Origin: Hysterangium stoloniferum
Taxonomy: Eukaryota; Basidiomycota; Agaricomycetes; Hysterangiales; Hysterangiaceae
Direction of reading: 5' to 3'
Length of the DNA: 64,000 nucleotides
Assembly: GCA_015178975.1 (NCBI GenBank)
Contig: WHVD01000001.1
Coordinates: 372,001-436,000 of the forward strand
Shown here piece by piece: positions 1-10,638 of the stretch (its first letter is position 1; the number at the start of each line of letters is the position of its first letter). A program made the position numbers and the translations under genes. The notes beneath the pieces are model-generated. The model saw nothing but the letters and a program-made list of their open reading frames with translations, made no database searches and was not told where the DNA came from.

Positions 1-1067
1 GCAGAAGCGTTCGTCCGCGTACAACGTCTGCTTGCCGACCGTCGTGTTATTTTTGTTTTATGTGGTTTTGCACTCGAGTCCGAAATAGGCAAAGCCTTGG
101 AAAACGTGGATTTATTCCACCAGGACAGTGTTGAATTATTTTCGAATATCAACGATGCGTTAGAGTGTAAGCGATGCCAAGCTTTTACTTGTCATGTTAA
201 CTTAGAGCGGCCTAACACATTATTTCAGGGACAGAGAATGCATATTTGAGAGCATGGCTATCAAACCGACGCAATGAATACCCTTACCGAGACCGTTCCA
301 TATGTTAGTCATTAGGGGTATATCGTTGTATTGTTTCGTGCTGATTGATGCACTTTTCAAGCATTCCCGGGACGCCAGGACAACACCTTACAATGGGCAG
401 AGTCGATGGGCAGTTCTCCACGAAGAGCCCAGTTACGAGACGCCGGAGGCCGTATATTTTCTTCTGGTTTAGGTTCGTCGTCTCATCCTCATCCTCAATG
501 ATGCTCTCTGATAAGTAGCGTCTAGCGGATACATCCCCAGCAGAAACAGACTATTTCCACGGGGAGCCTTTCGAAACGCTTCTAAGGGCCTTCTCATCGC
601 ACGGCCCTCTTGACCCGGTTGTTTTCTCCCCGCTTATTCCTTACTTCACGCGCATAGTGGTACCAGAAGGAGAAGTGATCTGGCGTCAAGATGAACCATC
701 TGACGCGCTATATCTCATTCAAAGTGGGGTTTTGAGGGCCTCGTACCATTTTGCGACATCGTCCGATATTGATGAATCGATGGTTGCTGGAACATTGGCA
801 GGCGAGCTGTCTTCGATATCTGGGATGGCGCGAAATGCGACGGTTATCGTCGAACGAGATGCGATATTGTGGCGCTTGGGGATGGATGACTTGCAACGAT
901 TAGAACATGAAAATCCCAACCTAGCAAGGGCGTTTATTAAACTGATATTAAAATGTATGTGGTCTTTCTTTCTCTGCACCTGCATTTGTAATGCTAACGA
1001 TCATCGTTTTGAAGCCGCAAAAGTAGATTATGACATTCTGATTGCTTCATTGGCTGCCAGACAATGA
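1..1067 (+). CDS. SulP-type transporter, C-terminal part (STAS + cNMP-binding domain), 5' end outside window
   Basis: The gene enters from the left edge and I read five exons: 1-166, 229-303, 362-472, 541-954 and 1015-1067, all with GT-AG introns of 58-68 nt that keep one frame to the stop at 1065-1067. Exon 1 reads as the second half of a STAS domain (RRVIFVLCGF, then LENVDLF and INDALE). From exon 4 a cyclic-nucleotide-binding fold follows: the lead-in FHGEPFETLLRAFSSHGPLD, then VPEGEVIWRQDEPSDALYLIQ and an AGELS-type motif. STAS followed by a C-terminal cNMP-like domain is the layout of the fungal SulP group that contains yeast YGR125w, a vacuolar membrane protein; the membrane part would lie left of the window. 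The protein ends in KVDYDILIASLAARQ. The last intron (955-1014) is 60 nt and open in frame, so a retained form would also read through. The family call is secure; substrate and location are inferred. Confidence 0.85.
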
Positions 1068-1472
1068 TTTGGAAAGCATGATTTTGTGGGGTGATAGGGT
1101 GATGTATTTATGTATCGACTCATGAGATGTAGCATTTTCAAGGGTGATTTTGGTTGTTGGTGATTGTGTAGGAAAAAACCTCATGAATACGATTGTGTAC
1201 CTTTTCTCATCAACTGCAGGTCTGCCATATTAAGTGGCTCTATCTATGTGTGTACGAGCATTTCACGGGGCAAAGGATCCATGTACTAGAATGGTAAAGG
1301 GAGGGCACTGAAAGTGCAGGAGCTCAGACACAGACACGGACACGCATGATGATTCACCAACGTTGACTATGGACCCATAGTGGTACACAACACGTATCTA
1401 ATGTGTGGAGTCACTAAATCTAACACCATGTACAACTCAATTGCCAAAAAGGCCCCATGAATGCCTAGCTAT
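1068..1472. other. Convergent intergenic spacer
   Basis: Spacer between the stop of the SulP-type gene and the stop of the NTF2-like gene read from the other strand, so the two genes are tail to tail. I see no coding exon, RNA gene or repeat in it. Confidence 0.6.
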
Positions 1473-2275
1473 TCACAATCGCTGAACTCCGAATAATTGG
1501 AGTATATTGGCAAAAATAAAACACATCACCGCACAGAAGTACTTGAGTACAAGGTAAGGACGAGATAGGAAGGGAAAGTTTCCCTTCACCCACTCCTGTT
1601 CAGAATTGACGTTTGAGAAAAATTAAACCATGTTTCGAAGTGCAATCGGTGTACTCACATCTGGTTGATAATAATCATCTTGTTGTGTGATATAATATAG
1701 GTCATCTCGATGTGTGAGATCTAGCTGGACAACAAGGCTGGCAAGCCACGTTATTGGATTACAAGCTTCCAGCCAAGGAGACTCCTACTGCATAGTCATG
1801 GGTTCCAGACCAGGTAAATGACGTTTATACAACTTCTGCCTGACGCGAAGAAACATCTTTAAACTTTCTTTGTTAAAGACTAAAATACAGCTGTGGGACT
1901 TTTTCCTGATATGACTGATGTTGACATACCGATGTCATCCACCTCTACATTTGTTTTGGGTGCCCCGCAACGGTAAACCCTGCGTTCAGTTCTCGTAATC
2001 CTCTTCAATTTATCGATACGAGGACAATTTACTTACTGGTATATACGAAGAATGTCATCTCTTGACGTTTTTGACGGCGCAATGCTGAACATGGGGTGAT
2101 TAAAGCCAGGTTCGGCGGTAAAATATCTACGCGTGCCTTCCCCTCAGCAGTTATATCCTGAAATAAAGTAACTTCAGGACACGCACTTGTAGAGAGCGGC
2201 CCTTTGATCATCTGCTGTATTTGCCATTGTAATCAGCTGCACGACACGAGTAACGTCTTCCTCTGGGTTTTCCAT
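1473..2275 (-). CDS. SigF-like / NTF2-like family protein, copy B
   Basis: Minus-strand gene of six exons: 2275-2187, 2126-2037, 1979-1930, 1879-1789, 1737-1659 and 1595-1473, lengths 89/90/50/91/79/123 nt, one open frame of 173 residues. All introns (50-63 nt) are GT-AG. The protein starts MENPEEDVTRVVQLI, then has YFTAEPGFNHP, TSRDDILRIYQ, HRDDLYYITQQDDYYQPD, and ends in a hydrophobic stretch rich in F, I, L and A (about residues 145-170) that could be one membrane segment. These are the landmarks of the fungal SigF-like NTF2-like family, whose members are about 170-190 residues and of unknown function. The usual WY after the IYQ motif reads VY here. The neighbouring gene is a paralogue with the first five exons of identical length and phase. 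The function is not known; the NTF2-like fold is a family statement. Confidence 0.78.
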
Positions 2276-2748
2276 GTGCAATCTGTGTTAACTAGACGTT
2301 CTGGAGTTAGACTCTGCAAGGGTAGCTTCTCGTATTTATGACTATAACCAACAGTGCGCATATGCTTATAACTCCCGTGAGTGGTACGATGCCCTCGAGA
2401 AAGTGAGACTGAGAGCATGGTCCTCCTAGGCCCAAAAAAGACAAGAAATATAAGTCGAGCAAGCCTTGCGTGAACGGGACTTCACGTCAAGAAGGGTTGA
2501 ATGAGCGTCGTATCCTTGTTTGCGAGAGGCGTTGAGGAGGGTTAAATATAGGCACTTCAGTGATTATACTAGCTTAGAAAGAGCTTGGTCTGATACGATC
2601 GAATTAAGTTGGGGTCGAAACCTAACCCCCAAATCCTTCCTGCCTCTCTCGGGGTACCCTTTACTCTGCCCAGCACTACCGAAGACAGAAATAGTTTTAT
2701 TCGTGTGGGTAGTTAACGACGTTGTATCATGAAATATCGACTACATCA
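2276..2748 (-). promoter_or_regulatory. Spacer between the NTF2-like pair; poly(A) signal of copy A
   Basis: This stretch must hold the promoter of copy B and the 3' end of copy A, both on the minus strand. An AATAAA reading on the minus strand lies at 2696-2701, about 50 nt past the stop of copy A, and is the best poly(A) signal. Short open frames on either strand here show no family resemblance. Confidence 0.4.
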
Positions 2749-3538
2749 TCAGTCCCTTGGTTTCCATGTTCCTACTTGATGGAAACCCCACACGGCCAGC
2801 TTGATTAGAAGAAGTAACAAGTGCTTTATCCAGAGCACCACTGAGCTTAAAGGCGGTGCAGACAATCGAGCCATCTCCTATGAAAATTATCAGATTAGAA
2901 TCCCACATAGACAGAAAAGACTTGCTTGGGACAGGTAAAAATCTTCTTGACGCTTGATGTAATAAAGATCGTCACGACGGACTAAACTTAATTCGAGAAG
3001 CATTCTGACAATAGCTCCGTCGGGTCTGAAGGGTAGCTGATTGGCCGTCAAGAACTTACTTTGCAGAAAATACATGTTCCATCGAAAAGAGGCGCCTTTT
3101 CATATCGTGTGTCAGGTTGACATATGCTTTCATGAGTGTGGGGTTGTATGCTGTGAACAGAATCGTCAAGAAGCCGCATGCCAAGGATCTGAGGAGTCAT
3201 ACATAGATCGTCCACTTTCAGCTCCACAACAGGGGACATCATTCGGTACCATCTGTCCCAGCGATAATGAGTGAAGGAGAGTGCGCATTCAACCAGTTCG
3301 ACTCACGTAAATATCCCCAATACTATCTCTTTAGAGTTGGCGGCTGGTAGTACTTTTACTATAGGATGATCAAGTAGGAGATCGTTTACGAAATATCTTG
3401 ATACCAAGTCAATCACAAGTGCGAAATGACGATGTTTGAAGTAAAGTACTTGTTGAATACATCACGCAGTGCAGAAGGACTATTTGAGATTTCCACTAGT
3501 CTGATAACTTCGATAAGGTCTCTTTGGGGATCCTGCAT
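2749..3538 (-). CDS. SigF-like / NTF2-like family protein, copy A (contains a GC-AG intron)
   Basis: Minus-strand gene of six exons: 3538-3450, 3396-3307, 3252-3203, 3150-3060, 3004-2926 and 2877-2749, lengths 89/90/50/91/79/129 nt, one open frame of 175 residues. The first five lengths and all phases equal those of copy B. Landmarks: MQDPQRDLIEVIRLV at the start, LLDHPIVKV, GIFTWYRMMSP, VDDLSYNP, RRDDLYYIKRQEDFY, then a hydrophobic C-terminal helix (IKHLLLLLIKLAVWGF) and TWKPRD. The last intron (2878-2925) begins GCAAGT and ends AG, a GC-AG intron; only this choice gives a C-terminus that aligns with copy B. Upstream the frame stays open to 3703, but the start at 3538 fits the family and copy B. 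Probably a membrane-anchored small protein; function unknown. Confidence 0.8.
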
Positions 3539-3938
3539 GTCAGGCGCAGTGCAGTGTGGACGGGTAAGGGGAGATGGCAATACAGCGGTGATGGAACTTC
3601 GTGGGGTGATATACCGATCCAATTCGTATAAGGGGTGGGGGTTTTCGGTTTGTAGAAGATAGTCGCTGGACTGAATTGGAAGAGGCCCTCTCTGTGCAAC
3701 CATTTTATTACTCAGAAATGACAGTGAGCAGTAACTATTCCATTGCCTTGTTAGAAGAAGTATACGGAGCTTATAGTTATAGGGAATGAGCCTCCAGAAG
3801 GAGACTCAGTTTTAGGAGAAAGCGAGTCTAAATATTGATCAAAGTATTAGTTACTAAGTGCGGTTTAGGGTATGTTTTACCAGTACAAGCGAATAAGACC
3901 AGGGAATCATTTCCCCTTTCCCATAATTTTTGCAAGTC

Positions 3939-4082
3939 TCACATATCAAGATTCCTTCTCTCTCCAAAAGTAAAACGACTTGCAGTTTTTTCCATTGACA
4001 CCAACCTTGATGGCGAAGTTGATTTCCACAGAGCCTTTACCGTATCAAAATAGCTATCGAGAGCACTTCTCCATGACGCCAT
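3939..4082 (-). CDS. Possible small protein with a 5'UTR intron (unrecognised)
   Basis: A 47-residue frame beginning MASWRSALDSYFDTVKALW. Support comes from a textbook intron just upstream on the same strand (4141-4098, 44 nt: GTAAGT, branch CTACTAAT, acceptor CCAG) with an in-frame stop between it and the ATG, so the intron would lie in the 5'UTR. Near the stop there is a donor-like GTGAGA, so the last residues may change by splicing. I do not recognise the protein. It could also be an upstream exon of the NTF2-like gene transcript. Weak call. Confidence 0.35.
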   Translation of the reverse strand: MASWRSALDSYFDTVKALWKSTSPSRLVSMEKTASRFTFGERRNLDM

Positions 4083-4487
4083 TTCTCAGAAAAAGAACTG
4101 GTATTAGTAGAGACACTATCCCGGAGAGTATAACAACTTACCAGACAGGCACATATGTTACAATTTGAATAAAAATGAATGCTTTTCGACCCTCCCGAAG
4201 TTTTTGACCCAACGCCCCAGTAATTATGACGTACGTCCGGGCTACTTGTGAGTTCATCCACGATTGGATTAGGCAAATGCATTTCTTATGCAATCAGTTA
4301 CATAAGTTGAATTGCTATGTATTTCATTATTTATTCAGTATATCTTGGGAATTAGAGAGGTTGAAATGGGTTTTCGAGCTACTCAGCATGAATTATTGCT
4401 AGCTCCTCCCTAATTAGGAAGTAGCATGAGCTTAAAATGATGTCAAACCATTTGCTCAGCTTTGGCTTGTGTTAAAAGTGTAACAAA
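4083..4487. other. Transition zone, no assigned gene
   Basis: Apart from the possible 5'UTR intron at 4098-4141 I see nothing coding. The sequence becomes AT-rich toward 4450 and is the border between host genes and the transposon-rich block. Confidence 0.4.
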
Positions 4488-4553
4488 TGAATGGCCAGAC
4501 TGGGAATTAAACCCAGGGCTTCTGCATATATAGCAAGGGTGTTACCACTACAT
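4488..4553 (-). repeat. tRNA-derived sequence, 5' part missing
   Basis: On the minus strand a T-arm with a five-pair stem (CTGGG/CCCAG) around loop TTTAATT is followed by a run resembling the 3' acceptor strand, and GTAGTGGTAACACC resembles a D-arm. The 5' acceptor strand is absent: the sequence stops at the left border of the tyrosine-recombinase element. Either a pseudo-tRNA or the head of a SINE. Confidence 0.4.
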
Positions 4554-4732
4554 AGTGTCGAGTGCCGCATGATCCCTAGCTTGCTGGGAGTAGTTCGGCA
4601 CTCAACATCCAGCTGAGCATATGAAGGTCTCTCATACCTTTGTTCTCTTATGATGACACTGTCAATCCACAGTCCTTTCTGTTTTCTCACCACCGACATC
4701 TGATCATTCATCTATAAATCCATCTAATTATT
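4554..4732 (+). repeat. Terminal repeat A1 of the tyrosine-recombinase element
   Basis: About 180 bp, nearly the same as 8824-9003: both start AGTGT(C/T)GAGT, share TGATCCCTAGCTTGC, GAAGGTCTCTCATACC and end in AAATCCATCTAATTA. Direct orientation. Confidence 0.8.
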
Positions 4733-4921
4733 TTTTTACTCACAATGACATCTGCAACCCTACCTCAAGGTGTATTTGCTCACTTAGGTATCAAGCACTG
4801 AGGGGCACCTGCCCCAATCTGAGGTAGCACCAGATCCTGCCACCTTGGTGACACCTGGGGTCCCACATCCTCCAGCAATCCCACAGACAGAGGCCACCTC
4901 TATGTCTTTTCACAATGTCAA

Positions 4922-4958
<37 letters not shown>

Positions 4959-5200
4959 GATTCTGCCAAGCCCACAGACATTGATGGGGAGGATCACCAG
5001 TCCAGCTGTCCCCCTCCCCCTCCTGAGATTGACCAATTGAATGCTCAGATTGCCCAGTTGGCCACCCAGAGAGACCTTCTGCTGGGCCATGGCAGACCAG
5101 ACCTTCATGAGGGCAGGACCTCACCAGATGCCCAGCCAGAGGTGATGTGATTATTTGCTGACCTGGAGACAATCCAGCTAGCCAAGGTATGGGCCTCTGC

Positions 5201-5934
5201 ATCTGGCAACACAAGGATCACCAGGAAATCAGCAATCCTGGACATCATACTGGGGTTTAAGGCAATGCCTTAGAGATCTGTGAGTATGACTGTCTTCCTC
5301 ATTGACTCAATTAGGCACAATGGGCTGTGGTACAGTTGACTTGCAGTGCCATTCAGACAGGATGGGGTCCCACCAGTAGGCTGGCACCCTATTACAGACA
5401 GTCCATCTTGGGGAGCTGCTCATTAGAGGCACCCCAAGGTTTTTGGAGTTTGAAAACCTTCCAAAAATCCTAATACTTGGCCAAATTTTCTAAGAATTCT
5501 TTGAACTGATAAATTGTTTGAAAATTTTAAGTTTTACTAGGATTTTCCTTAGAAAATTTAGCCAAATAGTAGGATTTTTAGAAGGTTCTCTAACTCCAAA
5601 AATCTTGGGGTGCCTCCAGTGTGCTGGCACCTGGGATGAGCATGATTCAGGCCATCATGTGGCTGGCTTGCAGGACCACATGGCAGTCTAACAGATGCCA
5701 GGCTCTGAGCCAGTTATACATATGGTGTCCCCCCCTTTTTCTTTCACCTTTCCATTTGCTATACTGTACGCCAGTGGCCATCTAGCTCACTGAACCTTTT
5801 TTTCATACATTCACAGCCATTCCCAGAAGGGAGAGGAGGCCTTCAGGCTCCTGCACTATGTCCCTTATACAACTCTTACTATGGAAGCACAGCAAAAGGC
5901 AGAGAGAGGCATGGAAGAATTCACCTTGCCTTCA
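5201..5934. other. Interior of the tyrosine-recombinase element, poorly coding
   Basis: Between the two gag-like blocks the sequence is too decayed to assign. It contains an imperfect inverted repeat of about 75 bp per arm at 5431-5615, with arms starting AGGCACCCCAAG and ending CTTGGGGTGCCT; this could be a small inserted hairpin element. Confidence 0.4.
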
Positions 5935-6729
5935 TGTTAGGGTATGTACACGGCGGGTCTCTGGAGAAACCTGCAGAATATCTGGTAGGACTTGGCTTCA
6001 GCTTATAGGCTGCGCCCTCGCTAGATTGTGTTGTCCAATTTCAGACAGGCAGACAGGAATCCTGGGGAGTCTGGGTGGGGGTTGTGGGTTGAGGGGTCGT
6101 AGGTCAGAGGTCGTGGGTCGTAGGTTGAGATAGGTAAGAGAGATAGATTCACCGGAGCCCGTGGGCTCCGACTAGTATGAGCGGTGTAATTCAAGTAGGA
6201 GTTTAGAGCGGAAAATGTATTAGATTACTGGGGGGAATCTAAGCTGATTTTCTGACTGGATTGTATGTACAACATCTGCCAGTTTAAATAGACCATGGAG
6301 TGAATGACATACCAAATCCAGTAATGATGAAATGGAACTAGCAAAACATAAAACAGGAATAGTAAACACCAAGTTTGGTATTAGGAATGGGATGGAATGG
6401 GGCGGAGTCCAAATAGTGACAAATCATAAACCATAATGGGAAACAGAGTGGGAACAGAGTCCAAATAGTGACAGGTCATTTGACTAAAATGGGAACAGGG
6501 CTCTGTTAGAGGGAAGATGGGTTTTACGAGTGGGGTCCAGTGACTGATGTGTGGGACAAGGTCGGACATAAACAGGGACAGAGTCTGGTGGGTTTTCCGG
6601 TGACTGAAACACAATGTAACAAAGTTGAATGTAGACAAGTCTGATGTACAGAGTCCGGTGGGAATTCCAGTAAACTGATAATGGGTGCGTATAAGTGCCC
6701 GGAGTCTGGCGGGATTTCTGGTTGTAATA
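5935..6729 (+). mobile_element. Solo LTR, Gypsy family A (795 bp)
   Basis: Starts TGTTAGGG and is flanked by the 5-bp duplication cttca (5930-5934 and 6730-6734). Same family as the LTRs of the Gypsy element at 14635-29382: shared GGACTTGGCTTCAGCTTATA block, the TTTTCTGACTGGATTG block and the CACCAAGTTTGGT(A/G)TTAGG block. A solo LTR left by recombination. Confidence 0.88.
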
Positions 6730-8717
6730 CTTCAGGTAACATCATGGCCAAAGGATTGGACCGTGATACTGAGAGAGGTATTAGCATTATTGACTGGCTT
6801 TCAGCAGCAGCAGTTGACTGTACTAGAGTTCATGGTGGTGACACCCAAGCTGATGCACTTTCAGCCCATCACTCAATTGTGATGATTATTGCAAAATCTC
6901 ATAGCTGGGAGGTTGCCATGGAGTATGATGTCCAACAGTGTGAGGCAGCTGCTCACAACCTGGCACATGACTTGAGTTGCCTAGATACCAATGCCCTGAC
7001 AATCATCTTGACATGGGTGGGGCTCCATGCTATGAGATCCAGTGGCACCTCAGTTTCACCACCTAAATGCCCACCCTCACATCTCCTTGAAAGAAACCTC
7101 ACACAGAAGGGGAGAAGTCACATTGCTTTCAGTGTGGGACACAGAGGCACTTTCCAGCTGACTGCACTGCAAAACTCACTTCAGCAGGGAAGAATGCTGC
7201 CCCAATCACACATGATGCCAGAAACAAACATGCCTCGGCAGCCCTTGATGGAAAACAGTTCTGTTTCAAGTGGGCAATGGGAGCACAGTGCTGATGGGGT
7301 GACCCCTGCACCAATACACACTCCTGCAGCATCTGCTTTGAGAAAGACCACAGAGCAGCAGCCTGCAGGCACCTCTGACCCAAGAAGGGGTGCAATGCCA
7401 CTTGATCCAATCAAAGTGGTGTGTACATTAAGTATGTAAATATGGTATACTGGACAATTGGGAATACATTATTTCAGTTTAATGAATGGCTTCAACATTG
7501 GAATAAAGGACTGCTTATTTCACACTGTCATTTTTTAAAAATCACAATTCTTTGTTAGACACGGAATTTATACACAATTACATAGTGAGTGAACAAGAGG
7601 CTGGATGCTACTCCCAAGGCTTCACCCTGCTGGAACTAGAACAGATCATAGGCCCATTCCAGACCTCACCACTAGCCCTCATCCCCAAACCAAATTCCAG
7701 CACTTACTGCTTAATCCAGGACCTTTCTTTGCCCCAGGGAGACTAGAATATCCATCCATAAACAGTGGAATAAACCCAGATGATTTCCCCACAGAGTGGG
7801 GCACCTTCATGGAGGCTGTGGCACTTATCTTATCATTACCGGACAGTTGTGTAGCAGCTACATTTGACATCTCTGCAGCTTACTGAGTAACACTTATACG
7901 ACCAGGCCAGCAGAATGCCTACTGCATTTTTTGGGATGGCCTGGTATATGTTGACTGAGCAGTAGCATTTGGTTTGGCCTCCAGTGCTGGAGTGTTTGGC
8001 AGCATCATGGATATGCTGATAGCTCTGTACTGGAAGGCAGGCTTTGGATGACTACCCAAATGGGTGGACAACTTCCTGGCCATTCACCTTCCAGGGCAAA
8101 TCTGGACAGAAGAGGATTTCATCACCTTAACCACCCAATTCAGGGTACTGTGGAGCAGGAGCAAAACAAGACCATTTGCAACAGTGCAGAAATACATCAG
8201 TTTCCTATGGGACTTGAGCTCCAAGACAGTGGCAATCCCACCAGAGAAACTGCACTCAACTTGTGCCTTGATCATTCAGTGGATGGCAGATGGTGCATGA
8301 TTCTCAGCAAATGAGGCAGAGAGGCTACATGGAAAATTAGTACACATGTCAGCCATTTTCCCATGGATAAGGCCCTTCCTTCATCCCATTGCCTTATTTG
8401 CAGGAGTTCTGTTAGGAACCAGTCACTACTGAGATGGTTAGTCATCAGTAAGGTATTAGTTTATCCAAGTCAACCATTGCTCATTCAACACTTTGGCCAC
8501 TTGTTCCACATTGGTGGTGCTTCCTTCTTCTTAGCACAAGGAGTTGACCCCGAGATAGTACAATTAGCCAGCAGGTGGAAGTCCTTAGCATACAAAACAT
8601 ACATAAGGGCCTTCAAGCAAATCACATCACAACATGTAGCAAACCTGTCTGTCAGAAAGGCAGCTGCCTAGGGTTTGGTGAGCAGTGTAGCCTCACTGTG
8701 GGGTAGGCAGCCCTTTG

Positions 8718-9003
8718 TGGGTGAGTGGCAGGTCTTCCCACACACACACACAGAGCTAACACACACTCTCTACCCAACCATACAGTGCCTCTCATTGTTA
8801 GTCCAATATAGATGATACTGGATAGTGTTGAGTACTGCATGATCCCTAGCTTGCCAGGAGTAGTTTGGCACTCAATGTCCAGCTGAGCGTATGAAGGTCT
8901 CTCATACCTTTGTTCTCTTATGACAACACTGTCAATCAATCCACAGTCCTTTCTGTTTTCTCACCATCAACATCTGATCATTCATCTACAAATCCATCTA
9001 ATT
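8718..9003 (+). repeat. Terminal repeats B1 (8718-8823) and A2 (8824-9003)
   Basis: A2 repeats A1 at 4554. B1, just before it, is repeated as B2 at 10639-10735 (shared CTACCCAACCATACAG and CTCTCATTGTTAGTC). The order A1 ... B1-A2 ... B2 is the split-direct-repeat arrangement of Ngaro-type elements; here A2 and B2 are parted by about 150 bp of own sequence and by an inserted LTR. Confidence 0.65.
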
Positions 9004-9119
9004 AGTTTTACCCACCCACCCTGGCCCTTTCTGATGGCAGTGGTAGTAATATAATCATACTCCATTTCAAAGTAATACATATATTTATCATATTTATCAG
9101 ATTGTATGATGTTGAGAGC

Positions 9120-10603
9120 TGTTAGGATACGTACAGGGTGGGTTTCCGGAGAAACCCGTGGGATATCTGGAGAAACCCACAGGATATCTGGTAGGACTTG
9201 GCTTCAGCTTATAGGCTGTGCCCTCGCTAGATCATGTTGTCCAATTTCAGACAGGTGGACGGGAATCCCAGGGAGTCCAGGCGGGGTTGTGGGTCGAGAG
9301 GTTGTAGGTCGGAGGTCGTGGGTCATGAGTTGAGATAGGTAAGAGAGATGGATGCATCGGAGCCTGTGGGCTCTGACTAGTGTGAGCGGTGTAATTGTTA
9401 AGAACTGACTGATGGGCTTAATGCCGGGTAACTGACGGGGGCCGAATGGAAGGACTAGGCTTCAGCTTATGTGCTGTGCCCTCACAAGTTCACATTGAGT
9501 GTCCTTAGATTTTGGGCGGGTGAAGGTTGGAGGCTGAGGTCGGGGACCAAGGGATACAGACAGCGGGATACTTATAGTAGAGCTAGGGGGATGTTCTGAG
9601 TCGATATTCTGATTGCCTAGTAACTACAACTACAGCAGGTTCATATACGAGTAACAGGCGTCTAGAAAATACTAATGGGGAGAAAGGCGGAAGACGGTAT
9701 TAACAATAAGCTTGACTAGGAACGGGAAGTTTATGATTAGTTTGGAGGCCGATGATAACCGAGAGTGGGACTACAGTAAAAGGAAATCGAGGGTTACATA
9801 TATATATAGACATAGGTGAGACATAGCGTAAAATGGATCGTCATAATGGAAAAGGGACATATCAAAGCATAACCAGACAGAAAAGGCGTAGTCAGGTTTG
9901 AATAGCCGGGAGGGTATACATCAGCGTCGGGACGCCAATGGCATCTGAGATGTCGACCTGATTGAAGACAGACAAATACTACAACGTTATACCATTGGGG
10001 GCCATTGGCTTGTGAGGGGTCGTGACACAGTTGTAACAGTAATTCAAGTAGGAGTTTAGAGTGGAAAATGTATTAGATTACTGGGGGGAATCTAAGCCAA
10101 TTTTCTGACTGGATTGTATGTACAACATCTACCAGTTTAAATAGACTGTGGAGTGAATGTCATACTGAATCCAGTAATGATGAAATGAAATGAGCAAAAG
10201 ATAAAACGGGAATAGTAAACACCAAGTTTGGTGTTAGGAATGGGATGGAATGGAGCAGAGTCTGAATAGTGACAAATCATAAACCATAATGGGAAATGGA
10301 GTGGGAGTGGAGTCTGAATCGTGACAGGTCATTTGACTAAAACGGGAATGGGGCTTGGTTAGAGGGATGACAGGTTTTCTGAGTGGGGTCCAGTGACTGA
10401 TGCACGGGATGAGGTCGGATATAGACAGGGACGGAGTCTGGTGAGTATTCTGGTGACTGAAACACAATGTAACAAAGACGAACGTAGACAAGTCTGACAT
10501 ATGGAGTCCAGTGGGAATTCCGGTAAACTGATAATGGGTGCGTATAGGGTGTGGGTGCATATAAGTTAGTGCCCGGAGTCTGGTGGGATTTCCAGTCGTA
10601 ACA
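9120..10603 (+). mobile_element. Solo LTR, Gypsy family A, itself interrupted
   Basis: Begins TGTTAGGATACG, ends CGTAACA, with the 5-bp duplication agagc on both sides (9115-9119, 10604-10608). It sits inside the right end of the tyrosine-recombinase element and was later split by a family B solo LTR. Confidence 0.88.
9396..10038 (+). mobile_element. Solo LTR, family B (643 bp)
   Basis: Begins TGTTAAGAACTGAC, ends TTGTAACA, with the 5-bp duplication gtaat (9391-9395 and 10039-10043), and lies inside the family A solo LTR. Third layer of nesting. Same family, opposite orientation, as 26930-27672. Confidence 0.88.
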
Positions 10604-10638
10604 AGAGCTGTAAATGCACTATGAATACCCACCCTCCT

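Noticed and set aside
1728-1810. tRNA-like hairpin GGCTGG...CCAGCC near the NTF2-like copy B
   Set aside because: It lies across exon 4, intron 4 and exon 5 of that gene and lacks T-arm and D-arm features.
2520-2732. Plus-strand frame of 70 residues between and over the NTF2-like genes
   Set aside because: It lies opposite the 3' region of copy A, has no splice support and no resemblance.
3413-3703. Start of NTF2-like copy A at 3703 instead of 3538
   Set aside because: The extra 55 residues are proline-rich and unlike the family; copy B starts at the position equal to 3538 and both first exons are then 89 nt.
6681-7439. A 252-residue open frame as a separate host gene
   Set aside because: It starts inside a solo LTR and continues into the gag-like part of the tyrosine-recombinase element; the open run is partly chance.
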